Shown: positions 32,714 to 45,160, counted from the stretch's first letter. The stretch: 64,000 bases of DNA from Iris pallida (GCA_029216955.1 JANAVB010003400.1:19438925-19502924), one strand, 5' to 3'. The notes: generated by a model not told the origin, from the sequence alone. Made by a program: numbers and translations.

Positions 32714-35700
32714 TGTAAAACCCCTATTTTTTAAAAAAAATTATTTTTATTATTTTAATAGACTTCAAATGTAATTTATGAAATTTATGATTTTATTATT
32801 TATTTTATTAGAAATGACCTTAGCCATTGTTGAATTTTGGAACACAAGGCGACCATAAATTTTGGCACGAAAGATGTAGCAGTGTACTTTGACCAGTATA
32901 TTAGCCATGTCATGGGAGGCCTAGCCATATTTCAGTCCGAACTAGGAAAACCAGGCCGAGTTGTGAAATAACGCATTTAAAATATTTTATTTAGATATTA
33001 TTTTATATATTGATTTTTTTAATGATCCGGGTTATCCAATTCAGCCCGAACTGGGCCCGAACCAAATTTAAGCCCATGTAGGCATGGGATGGGACCAAGG
33101 TGGCCATGTCAACATATTTTATGTACGTAAAAATAATTTCTAAATTATTTTAGAATTTCATGTACAAATTTTAAATCGTTTAATTAATTGTGCAATTATT
33201 GGTATTTTATTATTTAAATAATATTTTACAAAATAGTATATTTTGTGGACCCGAAAATGGGTGTGCGGTATAAATGCACCCATTGGAACAATTTTATTAA
33301 TTTATTATTATTGAAGTTATTTTTGGAGATTTATTAAACAAGTTTATTCTATTAAGATATTATTATTATTATTTTGAGTTTATTTATTGTGAATTGAATT
33401 TATATGTAGATATATTTAAATATATTAAATATTTTGTTATGCAACATTTAAAGTGTTATTGTATTTAAATGATTTTTGGATATATTTATAAAGTTTGAAA
33501 AGATTTAGATAAGAAAAAGAAAAAGAAATGAAAAAGAGAAAAGAGAAAAGAATAAGAAAAGAAAAAAAAAGAAAAAAAAAAAAAAAAAAGCCACCCACCC
33601 ACATGAGTGGGCGGGCCCCCCTTCCCTTTTAGCATTGCTGGTACAGCATGCTTCCGCGAGCAAACCGTGGGTAGGACCCAATGGGGTTATTAGTAATAGT
33701 GTTTGTATTAGGTTTTTCAACCAACTTGTTATATATATAACTTTTTTTACGAGCCTCAAAACCCTAGACTTCCAAAACGAAAATTTTAGCAGAACATACC
33801 CTCTTCGCCTACGAGTTCGTTTCACCAGCAACGGAGTTGTGTGCACGACGAACGGAGCATCGGAAGTCAGCCCCGCGTCACCCACGGAGCAGTTTTCCCA
33901 CTCAAGGTACCCTACTTCTCTACGACGTAACTTTTTGCTCGTAACTCCGATTTCTGATCCGTAAAATGTTCTGGAAAGTAGACTTGACCCTCTTCGAGAT
34001 ACTCCAGATAGATTTTGATATGGCCATCCAACTTGCTCAAAAAATCGAGACGAAGTTGGAGAAAAACCCACTTTTCTGAATATTAAAAACTGTTTTGAAA
34101 CACCAACTTGTCGGCCACTTTTCTTGCTGTCCATTAAGCTTTCGTAAAAACTAATTGAAGGCAGTTAAAGACAACCTAACCAAGATTGTAACGCACCTTT
34201 TGGATTCACTTTTCATCTAGTATGTAGAAAGTTACAAGTTGTTAAAGTTTTTCGAAAAGTTGTAAATTCTGTTTTCAAAAAGTGGAAAAACACCCGATAT
34301 GGCGTGCGCCCCGACAAATCGGACGACATGGTCGCGCACTATATGCATCGAAAGGCGCGTATGGATGTTGTCGACATGTGGGAACTGACGGAACCCGATT
34401 TCTCTGTATGTGCGCGACGAAATTAGTGCGTATCCGTCAAGATACCCCGTATCGACCCTTTGCAAATTAAGTCACAACTTTGTGCACACTCATCATATCG
34501 TGATGAAACTTGCGCCATTGGACTCGAAATATTTTTTTGGTCCTGTAAGCCAAGTTTGGTCCAATTCTGAGACCGTTGATCGGGACGCTATTTTGGCGGG
34601 CCCACAATCCCACTCAACGGGAAATTTTGTGCACAGCCCACCGGAATCCAAAATTGGACATACCGTTGGGTTCGTCTCCTCAAAACAAATTCATAGACAT
34701 GTAGTTTGACGACTTTAGAGACCGTAAATTTTGGCACGCATTTCGGTGCAAAGTGGGTCCAACGGCGGACATCGTTTTGACCTGAAATTACGATTTTATC
34801 CTGTTCCAGAATTTAACTTTTGGAAAGGTGTTTCCTAGGCATATCTTATATTCCAAACTCGTTCGTGATGTTTGTTGCAGCATCCGGAGTCATCTGCGGG
34901 ACTTGTCTTTTCTTGTTTTGTCTAATTGTCTGTTCGAGCTACTGGATTATTCTCTTTGCACATAATCTCAGACAAGATACCTTGCCATTATACTGTTTAT
35001 ATTCAGTTGTATATTATTATATATCACTGTTCATTTATTTCCAGTTTTTATCGTTCCTGATTTACTGTCTGCTCAGTGATATTAGATATACTTTGTTATT
35101 ATCCTTTGACTGCATATGGACTTAGAGTTAAGAGACTGCCGTCTGTAGTGTATCGCATATACCTTGACACAGTTGTACCACGAGGATGTGTGAGATGAGT
35201 AGCATGTAGAGGTTCTTGTGTGTGGACTGATCCCCTATGTGCATGCGATAGGGCTAATTGCTAATAGAGGCATGTTAGGAGACTTAGCAGTTTGTAGAGG
35301 TTTATGAGACATGGATGTGACTCTGTTAGGCATTGGATGGGAAGAACAGTTCCTTGACGTATGGGCCAAGTATGCACTTCCCTATTGCCGGTTATCTCCG
35401 CGGGAGATACGGTCCTGGATCCTGATACTGATTTACTGCTGGCCTCTGACATTCGATGAATGTTATGCTTTGAGGTCCCTGGTATCCTGATGGGCCATAC
35501 CTGAGATTACTGCTACTGAGCCAGAGTGCCCATGCGTTGGAGGTTTGTTCTTAACTGCATAAACACTGTAGTACGGTTAGATTACCTTATTGTCGTCTTG
35601 TCACTTATTTCGGGTTGTGACATATTATATATTCAGTTTATTATGGCATGTTCTTTATGTATCTTGTTACGTCCCTCTGAGGACCTGGTTATCTCTCCAG

Positions 35701-36061
35701 GTGTGTTTGTGCTTCTGTGATTTTGCAGGTGTTCTAGCCAAGGCCGTGATCTTCTCCCTTTCTTTCGAAGATGGTTGCGCTTGGTTCGTCTCGTTATTTT
35801 ATCGATCACTTCTTGTACATTTTATTTGAGGTAGTTGGTAGTGGACTTTGTCTCCGTCCAACGATTGTATACATGACAAATTCAAAGTTGCTTTTATATC
35901 ATTTATTTATTTAGTGGATGAAATTTAGTTATTATGGTTCTACTGCATTTTATAGCTTATGTATACATACAAGGTTTCCATATATTGGAGTGTACTTCGT
36001 ATGTATACAGCTGGCATGTCGACGTACCTAGTCCTACGTATTTTGGGACTGGAGCGTTACA
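32714..36061 (+). mobile_element. Solo LTR, 3.35 kb, inside the CACTA element
   Basis: Ends TGTAAAACCCCTATTTTT...GGAGCGTTACA, with exact 5-bp target duplication AATAG (32709-32713 and 36062-36066). A TATATATA box at about 33730 followed by a leader-like stretch supports + orientation. A purine-rich run with poly-A (33505-33590) precedes it. Size and TGTAA/TTACA ends suggest a Ty3/gypsy-type family, but there is no protein evidence. One LTR with a direct duplication and no internal region is the signature of LTR-LTR recombination. Confidence 0.85.
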
Positions 36062-36335
36062 AATAGTCCGATACCGATACTCATATAAATAGTCCGATAC
36101 TGATACTCATATAAAGAGGGTTTAGATACCAATACTCATAGGGTTAGGGTTTAGATACCGATACTCATACGGTTAGGGTTTTAGGGTTAGGGTTAGGGTT
36201 TAGATACCGATACTCATAGAAATAGTCTGATACCTATACTCATATAAATAGTCTGATACCGATCCGATACCTACTCATAGAAATAGTCCGATACCGATAT
36301 CGATACCGTAAACTAGTTCGATACCGATGTTAGGA
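36062..36335. repeat. CCGATACCGATACTCATA minisatellite with telomere-like TTAGGG/TTTAGGG words
   Basis: About ten degenerate units of AATAGTCCGATACCGATACT type, 25-28 bp. At 36148-36211 they alternate with GGTTAGGGTTTAG words, degenerate relatives of the plant telomere repeat. Continuous with 32640-32713 before the solo LTR inserted. Confidence 0.75.
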
Positions 36336-36905
36336 TTAAAATTGTCCAATGTTAGGATTAAGATTTTGATCCAAAATCATTGTTTGGCTAACGAACAGTA
36401 ACTTCCAGACCCAAACCTTAGTATTGGACAATTTCGAGACCAAAATCCTAATATCCACTATTATGTGAGATCCTAATACTAAATAATCCGTTTTACTACA
36501 CTCCGTTTACATCGTGGTCCAAAATCTGATAGGTTGCTTTCAAAACTGTACAACTTCTTTCTACATGGATTGGATCTATCAAATCGAGTTCATTGTGAGA
36601 ACTGTAAGCATAAGCCCACATGCTACAAGGATAAGACTCATAATACGATGCCCAAACATGCATTGATAATTTCTAGTTTACACAATCGATGTCTATTAAA
36701 CATGACAAACAAATGACTTCAAGCATGACTCTCATGATTGCAGCCTAAGAACTCACAACATTTTTATACATGCATTACAGAAAAATATAAAAAAATCAAT
36801 CTTGACCGTGCCATAAAAAAATCAATCTTAACTGTGCCATAAAAATCAATCTTGACCATGCCATTACATTTTTATACATGTATTATAGAAAAATATGAAA
36901 AATAT
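36336..36905. other. CACTA 5' non-coding DNA
   Basis: No gene. Inverted words TTAGGATTAAGATTTTGATC (36353) and GAGACCAAAATCCTAATATC (36438) hint at a small fold-back remnant. Three near-repeats of AAAAATCAATCTTGACCGTG type lie at 36787-36865. Confidence 0.4.
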
Positions 36906-37345
36906 TAAATCCCGGCCCACCTCCGCTCACTAACCCCCCGCCCCCCCCCGGCCGGGCGCCCACCCCCCCCTCTCCTCCCCTCCGACCGCCAAGACCCCCC
37001 GGCCCCGCGACCTCCCCACCCGCCTCCCCACCCTAAACCCCCCTCCTTCCCCCCCCCCCCCCGACCACCAACACCCCCCGGTCCCCCTCCCTAGCACCCC
37101 TACCCCCCTGCGACCTCCCCACCCGCCGACCCCCTCTCTCCGGCCCCCCTCCCTTCGCTCCCCTAAACCCCCCCTGTCGGCCACGATTCCCTCCGCGGGG
37201 TGCACCCCCTGACCACCAAGAGAGAGAGAGAGAGAGAGAGATACATACCTGAGTGAGAGAGAGAGAGAGAGAGAGCGCGAGAGAGAGAGAGGTGAGAGAA
37301 AATTTTTGGGGGAATGAAAAATTCTCCCCCGTCGGTTCATTTTAT
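36906..37345 (-). promoter_or_regulatory. G-run island plus (GA)n tract, probable CACTA 5' control region
   Basis: 36906-37180 is almost purely C-runs on + (G-runs on -), with many GGGG tracts and CpGs, followed by GA/GAGA repeats at 37219-37292. It sits between the right subterminal array and the - strand transposase gene, where En/Spm-type elements keep promoter and regulatory DNA. Promoter activity is inferred from position only. A 136-codon - frame here (Gly/Arg and Ser/Leu runs) is compositional. Confidence 0.45.
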
Positions 37346-37708
37346 GTTAGGGAACAATATTTAGCGACGGATATATCCGTCGCCAGGCCGTCGCTATACC
37401 CCCGCTAGTTTGCCGACAGATAATCTGTCGCTATGTGGTCGCCAAATTTCGTGTCAATTTTTTCTAACATTTTCCTGCAAAATATTGACAACTGGGCGAC
37501 GACATAGCGACGGGTTATTTGTCCGTCGCTATATGTCCGACGATATAGCGACAGATTTTCGACCGAGATTTGCCCTTAAAATTAAAAAACATAATTGGTT
37601 GCAATTCGACGGAAGACCATCGCTATTTCGTCGGTAGTCCGTCGCTATTAGCGACGGAATATATCTGTCGCTAAATATTCGTCGCTAAAGCGTTGTATTT
37701 TGGTCGTG
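37346..37708. repeat. CACTA right subterminal repeat region
   Basis: At least twelve GCGACGG/CCGTCGC-type words in both orientations up to the inverted terminus ending TGTATTTTGGTCGTG. Confidence 0.88.
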
Positions 37709-37711
37709 GAT

Positions 37712-38487
37712 CATATTATGCCATTCAGACCGGTTTAAACATATTATGTATTCCAAGTCAAGAAATGACAGTAATATTTTACAACAATTGAAATTACAAG
37801 AATCCTTTAGTGAAAAAATATTCTTTGACCAAACTTTAGAGCTGAATGGTGACATTTGGGAGTTCTCCATTAGTAGAGAGGATGAAACATATAAGAATAA
37901 CTGATATGTCATTCATTACTGATGTGTCTAATGTTTTGTAAACATATTAACATTTATTTTCTAAGTCAGAACAACATGTAAAATATTATGTTAAAACAAC
38001 ATGTAAACTATAGTAGACAACATATTTATATGTATCATGTAAACCATTAGTATGGGAAATGATTATTTAACCATTCACAGAAGAGGGAGAATATAAGAAT
38101 GATAGCTCCCAACATTTCATATAAGCATGTATATGTATGTTGTGTTTCTATATGGATCTTTGAATGCAAAAATATTATCTACTAAAAAAATAGGTGGTAG
38201 TAAAAAAAAACTATATTGATTTATATCATTTAGATCGTTACTAATTGTTAGTGTCAACCAAAAAAAATTTAAAAGTAAATATAAGATATCAATTAATTTC
38301 ATAAGAGGCAATAAAACCAAATCTAAATAACTCTAGCCATGCACACACTTTAATTGCCACATTTATCTTCTCATTATTAGCCTTTAAGCATATGACACAA
38401 GTTAATTACAATATTAAATTACCACAAATGTCATAAAGAATGGCACAATAGAAGAATATATGGATAATTGGCAATATTTATACAATT
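37712..38487 (-). other. Internal region of the non-coding Copia-type element (middle)
   Basis: A+T-rich leader-like DNA continuing after the CACTA insertion. No coding frame supported. Confidence 0.55.
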
Positions 38488-39008
38488 ATGCTATTTGGCT
38501 CCTAAAATTTTTGGGTGAAGTCATCTCCCATTATGTGACATCTGACATGACAAGTGACATAACAGCTGACATGTCATATTTTAACCCAAAAAATTAATTA
38601 CCTAAAAAGTTTTATTGTTAATGTTAATGTTAATGCTAATGCTAATTTTAATTTAATGTTAATATTAAATTTAATGTTAATATTAAAATTAATGTTAATG
38701 TTAATTAATGTTAATGTTAATATTAATATTCATGTTAATTTGATATTAATATTAATTTAAATATTAATTTTAATGTTAATGCTAATTTTAATGTAATGTT
38801 AATATTAACTTTAATGTTAATGTTAAAGTTAATATTAATGTTAATTTTAATATTAATGTTCATGTTAATTTGATATTATTATTAATTTTAATTTTAAATT
38901 AGTTTTTAGTGTTTAAATTTGTCATGTCAACTGTCATGTCATCAGCCATGTCATATGCCACATAATGGAAGATGATATCACCTAAATTTTTTGGGAGCTA
39001 AATAGCAT
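38488..39008. mobile_element. MITE with long imperfect TIRs and (TTAATG)n filler
   Basis: Left end ATGCTATTTGGCTCCTAAAA and the inverted right end ATGCTATTTAGCTCCCAAAA are each followed by related GACATG-rich sequence, giving TIRs of ~75 bp. Between them, 38615-38905 is a degenerate TTAATG/TTAATATTAA repeat. No coding. A target duplication is not clear. Confidence 0.75.
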
Positions 39009-40204
39009 TTTTGATATTTATATCCTTTAAGAAGTTTATACTAATAAATATCAATAATTGGCAATATCTTTTCAATTCAAAAGGATATATATCTATAATG
39101 TTCAGTATACAATAAGCAAGTAGTATACACTTCAAAGCATGAGTTGCATCTTGGCTACAATTTTTTTTAATTTTCTAACCATGAGAATGACTCCACCATT
39201 CAGAAAATAGTAATATTAGTCTAAATAAAACAATTATCAAAATTCTTCAAGCAGATAGCAAAAAATTTTACATAGGAGAAAAAACTTAATTTTATGCCGC
39301 GTGCATTTCCATTTCATATGATGCATGAGATATAATTAGGTCCACTTGGCCCTGAGAAATAAATTTGGTTTTAATTGCTAAAGAGAAAAAAATTCTAACC
39401 ATGAACATTACATGTCATTAAAAGAAAACATTTACATGTCATTAGAAGAACTTTATGAACATTACAAAATCAAAAATTTGTGCCGAATAATTTCAGCATG
39501 TATAGAATTATAGTGTCTCCAACAATGGTAGATTATGCTAAAGCATAAACTTATAAGACCACAACCCCCATAGCATTGCCATCATTATAAACATCTATTT
39601 TACAACTTTATTATTAATTGCTCCTTCAAAAGTTTAAAGGATCAATTATAATATAACATAAATCATACAATCAAAACGAATTCACTAGTTCAAAAATCAA
39701 TTTATTAGAACAAGTTTGCAAAATTTATAGGATTGATGAAGTTTGCAAAAATATATGATCAATTACCAAGAAAAAAATGGTAGCAAGATCACATGTTGAG
39801 TCTACAATTTTGTGAACATATTATAGTATTATGTCAGTAATAACAATCCTAGATTAAATATCATCTAAATACAATTAGTAATTTATAAAACAAATATATA
39901 TTGCACATCAACATAACATATTCCATACATACATGCACAAGTATGCATGTTTATAAGCATTTCTTTCTACAAATCATCTCATTTCAAGAAAGTAAAATTT
40001 AAGGACCAAGGTGGAGAGATATAGAGTATTTGTTATTAACAAATAAATTTTAGTATACTTAGCTAGAGTAGATCCACGACCGACAAGTAAAATGCAACAA
40101 TATTTAATGAAAAGACAAATAACCATCCATGTGGACAACGAGATATACAACATATGAGAACTATTCGATATTTCCAATTAACTAAAAATCACAATTTTGA
40201 CAAG
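39009..40204 (-). other. Internal region of the non-coding Copia-type element, A+T-rich
   Basis: Nothing coding was recognised. Ends at the left copy of the 19-bp LINE target duplication. Confidence 0.5.
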
Positions 40205-40223
40205 AAGAATACATACTAACAAA

Positions 40224-41643
40224 AAAAAATTGAAGAACCCCCCATTTTATTCCTACAAGCTCAAAATGCCGAAGCCTGTACAAGTATACCCTTAGGCACA
40301 AAATGCCGACGCCTATACAAGTATACCAACAAAAACCGAACACCAGAGGTTAGAAAAGAAGAGAAACCCAAAAACCTGTCTGGCCATGCGAACAGATGCC
40401 CCTGATCTTACGGCACTGCCTAGTAACCTCCCAAATTATTTGGTCGTCGTTGTACTGGTAACCCTCATATCTCGCCTTGTTACGATTCTTCCAAATGGTC
40501 CATATAGCAGCAGCCGCTACAATTTGGTGACCATGGGAGGAGACAGCCCAACCAGCCAGGAGGTCACTAAAGCGCCCCACTCCCTGAGCCCTTCTGCACT
40601 TCCGAAATAGCACTCTCCATACCTTGGCGGACAATTCCCCCTGATATAAGATATGGTCGACGGTTTCCGTCTGACGCTCTGAACAACAGTTGCAAGCAGA
40701 TGCCAAGCTAAATCCTATAGTGTGTAGATTATCATCGGTAGGTAACTTGTTACGAAAGGACCTCCAAATAAGGATAGACCACTTCTTTGGGATGCAAGTC
40801 TGCCAGAAAGCTGCGTCGATCTGTGATGGTGTTCCGCGACCACGGGCTACTTTTCTGGCCGATTTCACAGAGAAGCCTCCCGATGTGTCAGCCGACCATC
40901 ACAGCTCATCTGCTTCGTTGCCTATCTTTAGGCCATGATGTCGGATGCATTCTTCAGCCTCATTGCCGGCCCAATTGCGGATCCTGTCCCAATCCCAATC
41001 GTTACCTGAGGAATCCTATAAATCCATGATCCTGCTGTTCCTCCATCCCTCCGTGCGATTGGAGAGCAAGGTATCCCCAGCCCAACGTTCAAAAAAGGTC
41101 GACGATTCACCATTTCCCAAATAAAGCTGAATCACTGGTTCGGCCATAGTGCGCCCGATTAGGATGCGCCGCTATGCCGCAGATGATCTGTTGTTGGGGG
41201 TGGCCTGAGCTGGGTGAATGTGCTTGAAGTATCTGGCCTTCATGAATCTAGTCCATAAATTCTGCTTTGTCCAAAGCTTCCACCACATCTTTATCGAGAA
41301 AGCGTGAATAATGTGAGATATTTTAGCAAATCCCATACCTCCTTCCTCGATAGGTTTAGCCATGGTGTCCCAACTCGCCCAATGATGCTTAATTTTGCCG
41401 CCGTTGTGTCCCCAAAAAAAGTCGCATAGAATGCTTTCAATCAAGCGGATCACCTTCTTGGGGGGGGGCAAGCTGCTAGCGTATATATAGGAATGGAGGT
41501 GAGCACGTGGTGATGAGGATCATCTTACCACCTGGGGATAATGTGGCATTGTGCCATCCCTCCAGCTTTCTCCTGATTTTGTTAATCAGTCCGTCAAAGA
41601 TGCCCACGTTAGATCTACCGTACACCAGGGGACATCCAAGGTA
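40224..41643 (-). pseudogene. 5'-truncated LINE ORF2 fragment (RT end and zf-RVT)
   Basis: On -, from 41643 down: RT C-terminal words YLGCPLVYGRSN, RKLEGWHNATLSPGGKMIL, then IESILCDFFWG, GGMGFAKISHI and WTRFMKARY, then the zf-RVT region: FWQTCIPKKWSILIWRS, CNCCSERQTETVDHILYQG (usual third Cys is Gly here) and WKNRNKARYEG. Frames change near 41475 and 41170. The flanks carry an exact 19-bp duplication starting AAGAATACATACTAACA (40205-40223 and 41644-41662). This is a different LINE family from the 14.8-kb copy. The 3' region contains two near repeats of GGTATACTTGTA plus CGGCATTTTG. Confidence 0.88.
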
Positions 41644-41840
41644 AAGAATACATACTAACAAATATGCTAGTGCTTTCTTAGTAACATGTCAGAACAATTT
41701 TATATCTTAAATTCTTGGATACACTAGTTTAATCATGCAAATTGTGGAGATCAATTGAGTAACTTACATAATTTTTCTGTTACTAGCCGAATGCTAATTT
41801 TGAAGATCAATTAAACAAATCATATAATCAACTCTTAGAT

Positions 41841-42419
41841 TGTTAGAAATATTGCTTCTATCCATTAGAAAACCTGTAAACAAAATAAACCAAATTAAAG
41901 TTACTGGCCTCCGGGGAAGTCGCGCACGAAGCACTATCCTAAAAGTTGATTTGGGTCTATGTGCAGACTTGTTCCGAATGCTCCTAGTGGTAAAACTCCC
42001 GCTTTACCGGTATCCCATCGTTGCACACAACTCAGGAAGATTGACCCTGGCTTAGCTCTTGCCCAAAGCAGAAGAGATTGGAATGGAAAGGAAAGAAGGA
42101 ATACATGTTTATGAAGGAGGAGAAGGAGCGAATCACATGGTTACCCTTTTTTCTTCTCAAGTATATTCTCAATAATAAAAATATGGATGCATATATAGGC
42201 AACCCCTCATCCTACAAATTCAATAGATTTTAATAGGATTTTATGGCTAGTTATGTAGTCATTTGATCATTAAGCCCATAAAATACCAATAAATATAAAA
42301 TAAATATTGAAATGGTCAAAATTTAAAAACACAAAAAAAGGTTGAAAGTATTGAATAGAAAATTGAATGACATTGAAGTGAGGAAGAAGGAAGTTAATTT
42401 TTTCTCAAATTATATAACA
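41841..42419 (-). repeat. 5' LTR of the non-coding Copia-type element
   Basis: 579 bp, aligned end to end with 22362-22941 with scattered substitutions. TATA-like CTATATATGC on - near 42190. Confidence 0.9.
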
Positions 42420-42711
42420 GATACATATGTACAAGAAGTGAAACTAGTGTATCATAAATGATATACATATGTACAAGAAGTAAAACTCGCTGTGTTTTCA
42501 AGAGTTCCTTGATTTTATACAACTTTGTGCAATCAAAGCTCAAAGTCCTCCACTTAATTAGGACAAAAGTTGGCTATGAATCCTACCTTGGATGGATGCT
42601 TAGTTGTGCATACTGACTTGATTTATGATAAAACATATCGACATGAAACTTTATATTGCATTCATAATGTCTATATGTATCTCAAACTAAATTATCTTTA
42701 CACCTAATAAC
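42420..42711. other. Older flank between two LTR elements
   Basis: Non-coding. Contains a repeated ATACATATGTACAAGAAG word (42421 and 42461). Ends with ATAAC, the target duplication of the next element. May be intron or intergenic host DNA. Confidence 0.45.
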
Positions 42712-45160
42712 TGTCACGCCCCGCTCCCATAGGAGCGATCATCCTCGCTAAGGCGTGATGCCGCACGAGCCTAGATTGCGCTCGTGCAAGGCGGGTTTCA
42801 TAACGGCCAATTTCAGCGGCTGTGACAGGGTCGTCGTACAGAAGTTCCGAGCAGAGACATTGAATAATAGCAGCGGAATTTAGAACAAACACAAGTTATT
42901 CAAAAAGAAGCTCTTTATTGATATTGAAACATAGATTACAATCGGGGCGCAAGGCCAAGATTACAAGTCTCTCAAGCTCACTCAAACTCACATTACAAGT
43001 TCACTCAGCTCTCTCTCATCTCTCAAAGTACATTTGCTTGAGGCAGCGGAAGCTTCGGAAGGCGACGTCCATACATTATATCCTGTATAAGTCTTGACTC
43101 CATGCGGTCGCCTACTTCGAATCGCCAAGGAACTCTGTGCCTCGACGCATCAAAGTGAGCTCCGTGCCATGAGCTTCTACATGTGCCTGCACATGAAAAC
43201 TATGTGGGTGTCAGTACTCAACTATACTGGTGGAATGAGCTCCTCGCCCACCCATACAAACCTAACACGTTTGATTTACTTTGTGCAACATAGTCACTTC
43301 TTATCAATTGTCTTTCTAGTCTTGCCTTAGGATTATTTTAGGACCGACGCCTTGGCTATTTTGTGTCTTTAGACCATCCCGTGCTCGCAACATCAACGTT
43401 AACTCATACCTTGCCGCAAGATCCTTCTCGTGCCAACAACGTTAACCTATCGAGTCGTGTTTGCCTTACGGCTTAAAATCAGAGACGCAACTATGCGATA
43501 ATACTCTATTTCCCATGTGACCGTGCTATAAGTCCTTGCTGAGGCCGTGCCTCACAACTCAATGAGACTCAATCATATCGCCTCCTCGCGGCCCTTTGCT
43601 ACTAAATTATCAACTGACCCATCCAACTTTGTGAACTAAGTGTCACTCGACCAACTTTGCCTTGCGGCGTTTCCTGACTTAAACTCAAGACAACTCAAAC
43701 TACTTATGCAACTTATATGCCAACAACTTAAGACCCGACGCCGTATCCCGTGCCGAAGCACGTCGCCTATGTTGTAGCCATTCTTAGGCCCAAACACTTG
43801 TGTTCCAACCATACACACATTCAACTAGACTAAATCCAAAGGCACACATGCGGATTGCCGCTCGTGTCGACCCATCTATATGAATTGGTCACTAACATCA
43901 CAAGCTATCCTGGACTATAGCCTTGCCATTCGGCGACCCTTTCAGTGCAAGTAGCTAGCCCCGCTGAAAGTTCCCGAATGACCCGAGCGATTTGTCCAGC
44001 TACGGCTATACCGTATTTCCCTCCGGAACGACGTGGTCCCTCGGCGCCCAGGGTTGTCGCGCGTGGAAACTCTACCTTGTCGACAAGTTGTCCAATGACC
44101 ATGCAAGACTCGATACAAACTGACGTCTCACACAGTCATTCCTCTTCCAATGTTACCATCTCTTTCAAACCGATATCAAGACTTCTATCCTTGAGATCCC
44201 TCGACGACCCACGGTCGCGAGCCTTTTCCGTTGATGCTCCTTGAGATCCCTCGACGACCCACGATCGCGAGCCTTCTCCGTGTTACCATATCATTTCATT
44301 GAACTCAATGCCTATTCGATAGTTCTTCCTCCAAAACTCATTAAATCAACCGTGGTTCATGCCTTAACACTAGGTCCGTGCATCGTGCCTCAAATCGACT
44401 TCCGTTCTACGCGACGCTATCGCCCAAGTCATACTTTATATGACGGGCCTTGGGATCGTGGGACTATTTAACCTGACAACCGCAGAATGAGCGGAACAGC
44501 ACTTGGAATGACTTAGGTCGACCGACATAACTTTGCCTAACTTACTCAAGCCTACAACTTAATAAGCAAAGGCCGCGTCAAGCCTTGCCTCGATGGAACG
44601 TACCGTACATGCGTTCAACTTTGAACGACCAAGTCATTTGGGTGCCTAGACTTATGGCACAGGCTGTACAACGTAACTTAACTCATGGGGCAAGCAAAGG
44701 CTATGCTAAGCCTTGGACGACAGGACCGTGCATGCTTTATGAAGCATTCATGCGGGCGACGACTATGACTTAGGCTATGTTCATAACTTCGCCGACTCAA
44801 CCAACTTTTCTTCTCTCAAGCCACGGGACGAAGGAGCGAGTGTCATTTTCAAAGTACGCCGTGCACCAACTCTAAGCCGACCGTTGGACCTTTCCATATT
44901 CTAACTCAATTCGACCCGTCGGGATTATTCTCTTTAGCTATGTGGATTCGTCTCTTTTATTATCAAGCCTACTTGTGCAAGTTGAAAACATGCGATTTAT
45001 TATGTGAAGGCTAAGATGAGGCAAGTTCACCGAAACTACCCCACCTGAGCGAGCGGTCGCCTCGATCGAGCGATGTCTCCAAGTAGCCGTTGCAAGGCTA
45101 AGTCCGAACATCGTTGGCGTTTTGATTCTGCCGATTGACTTAGCGGGACGGGACACTACA
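42712..45160 (-). repeat. 3' LTR of the LARD-like element
   Basis: Contains a 51-bp direct duplication (CTTGAGATCCCTCGACGACC twice, from 44189 and 44240) that is shared with the other LTR. Confidence 0.9.

Larger units (their letters stand above)
25511..37708 (-). mobile_element. CACTA (En/Spm) transposon with two genes on -, interrupted by a solo LTR
   Basis: Ends CACTACTAAAATACA (25511) and, inverted, CACGACCAAAATACA (37708) form imperfect ~30-bp terminal repeats continuing into TTAGCGACG. The 3-bp target duplication GAT is exact (25508-25510, 37709-37711). Both subterminal regions are packed with TAGCGACGG words in both orientations, as in CACTA transposase-binding regions. Two - strand genes, TNP2-like and Transposase_24-like, are present. 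The right terminus reads CACGA rather than CACTA. Length is 12198 bp, or ~8.85 kb without the nested LTR. Confidence 0.95.
22362..42419 (-). mobile_element. Non-coding Copia-type LTR element, expanded to 20 kb by nested insertions
   Basis: LTRs 22362-22941 and 41841-42419 (580 and 579 bp, highly similar) share ends TGTTAGAAATATTGC...AACA on +. The left LTR is followed by ATCCCCC (22942), the polypurine tract on -. The right LTR is preceded by AACTCTTAGAT, the primer-side sequence ATCTAAGAG on -. Hence one - strand element, with 5-bp flanks GATGC / GATAC (4 of 5). Removing the CACTA and LINE insertions leaves ~6.4 kb with ~5.3 kb internal DNA. I see no gag, protease, integrase or RT in it. The LTR and a leader block match the coding Copia at 58-63.7 kb, so this looks like its non-autonomous relative. 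Confidence 0.85.

Noticed and set aside
36930..37340. 136-codon Gly/Arg/Ser-rich frame on -
   Set aside because: It is produced by C-runs and GA repeats; no domain or start context supports it.
40224..41643. Same LINE family as 14.8 kb
   Set aside because: The RT-end and zf-RVT blocks differ clearly and the 3' ends are unrelated, so they are separate families.
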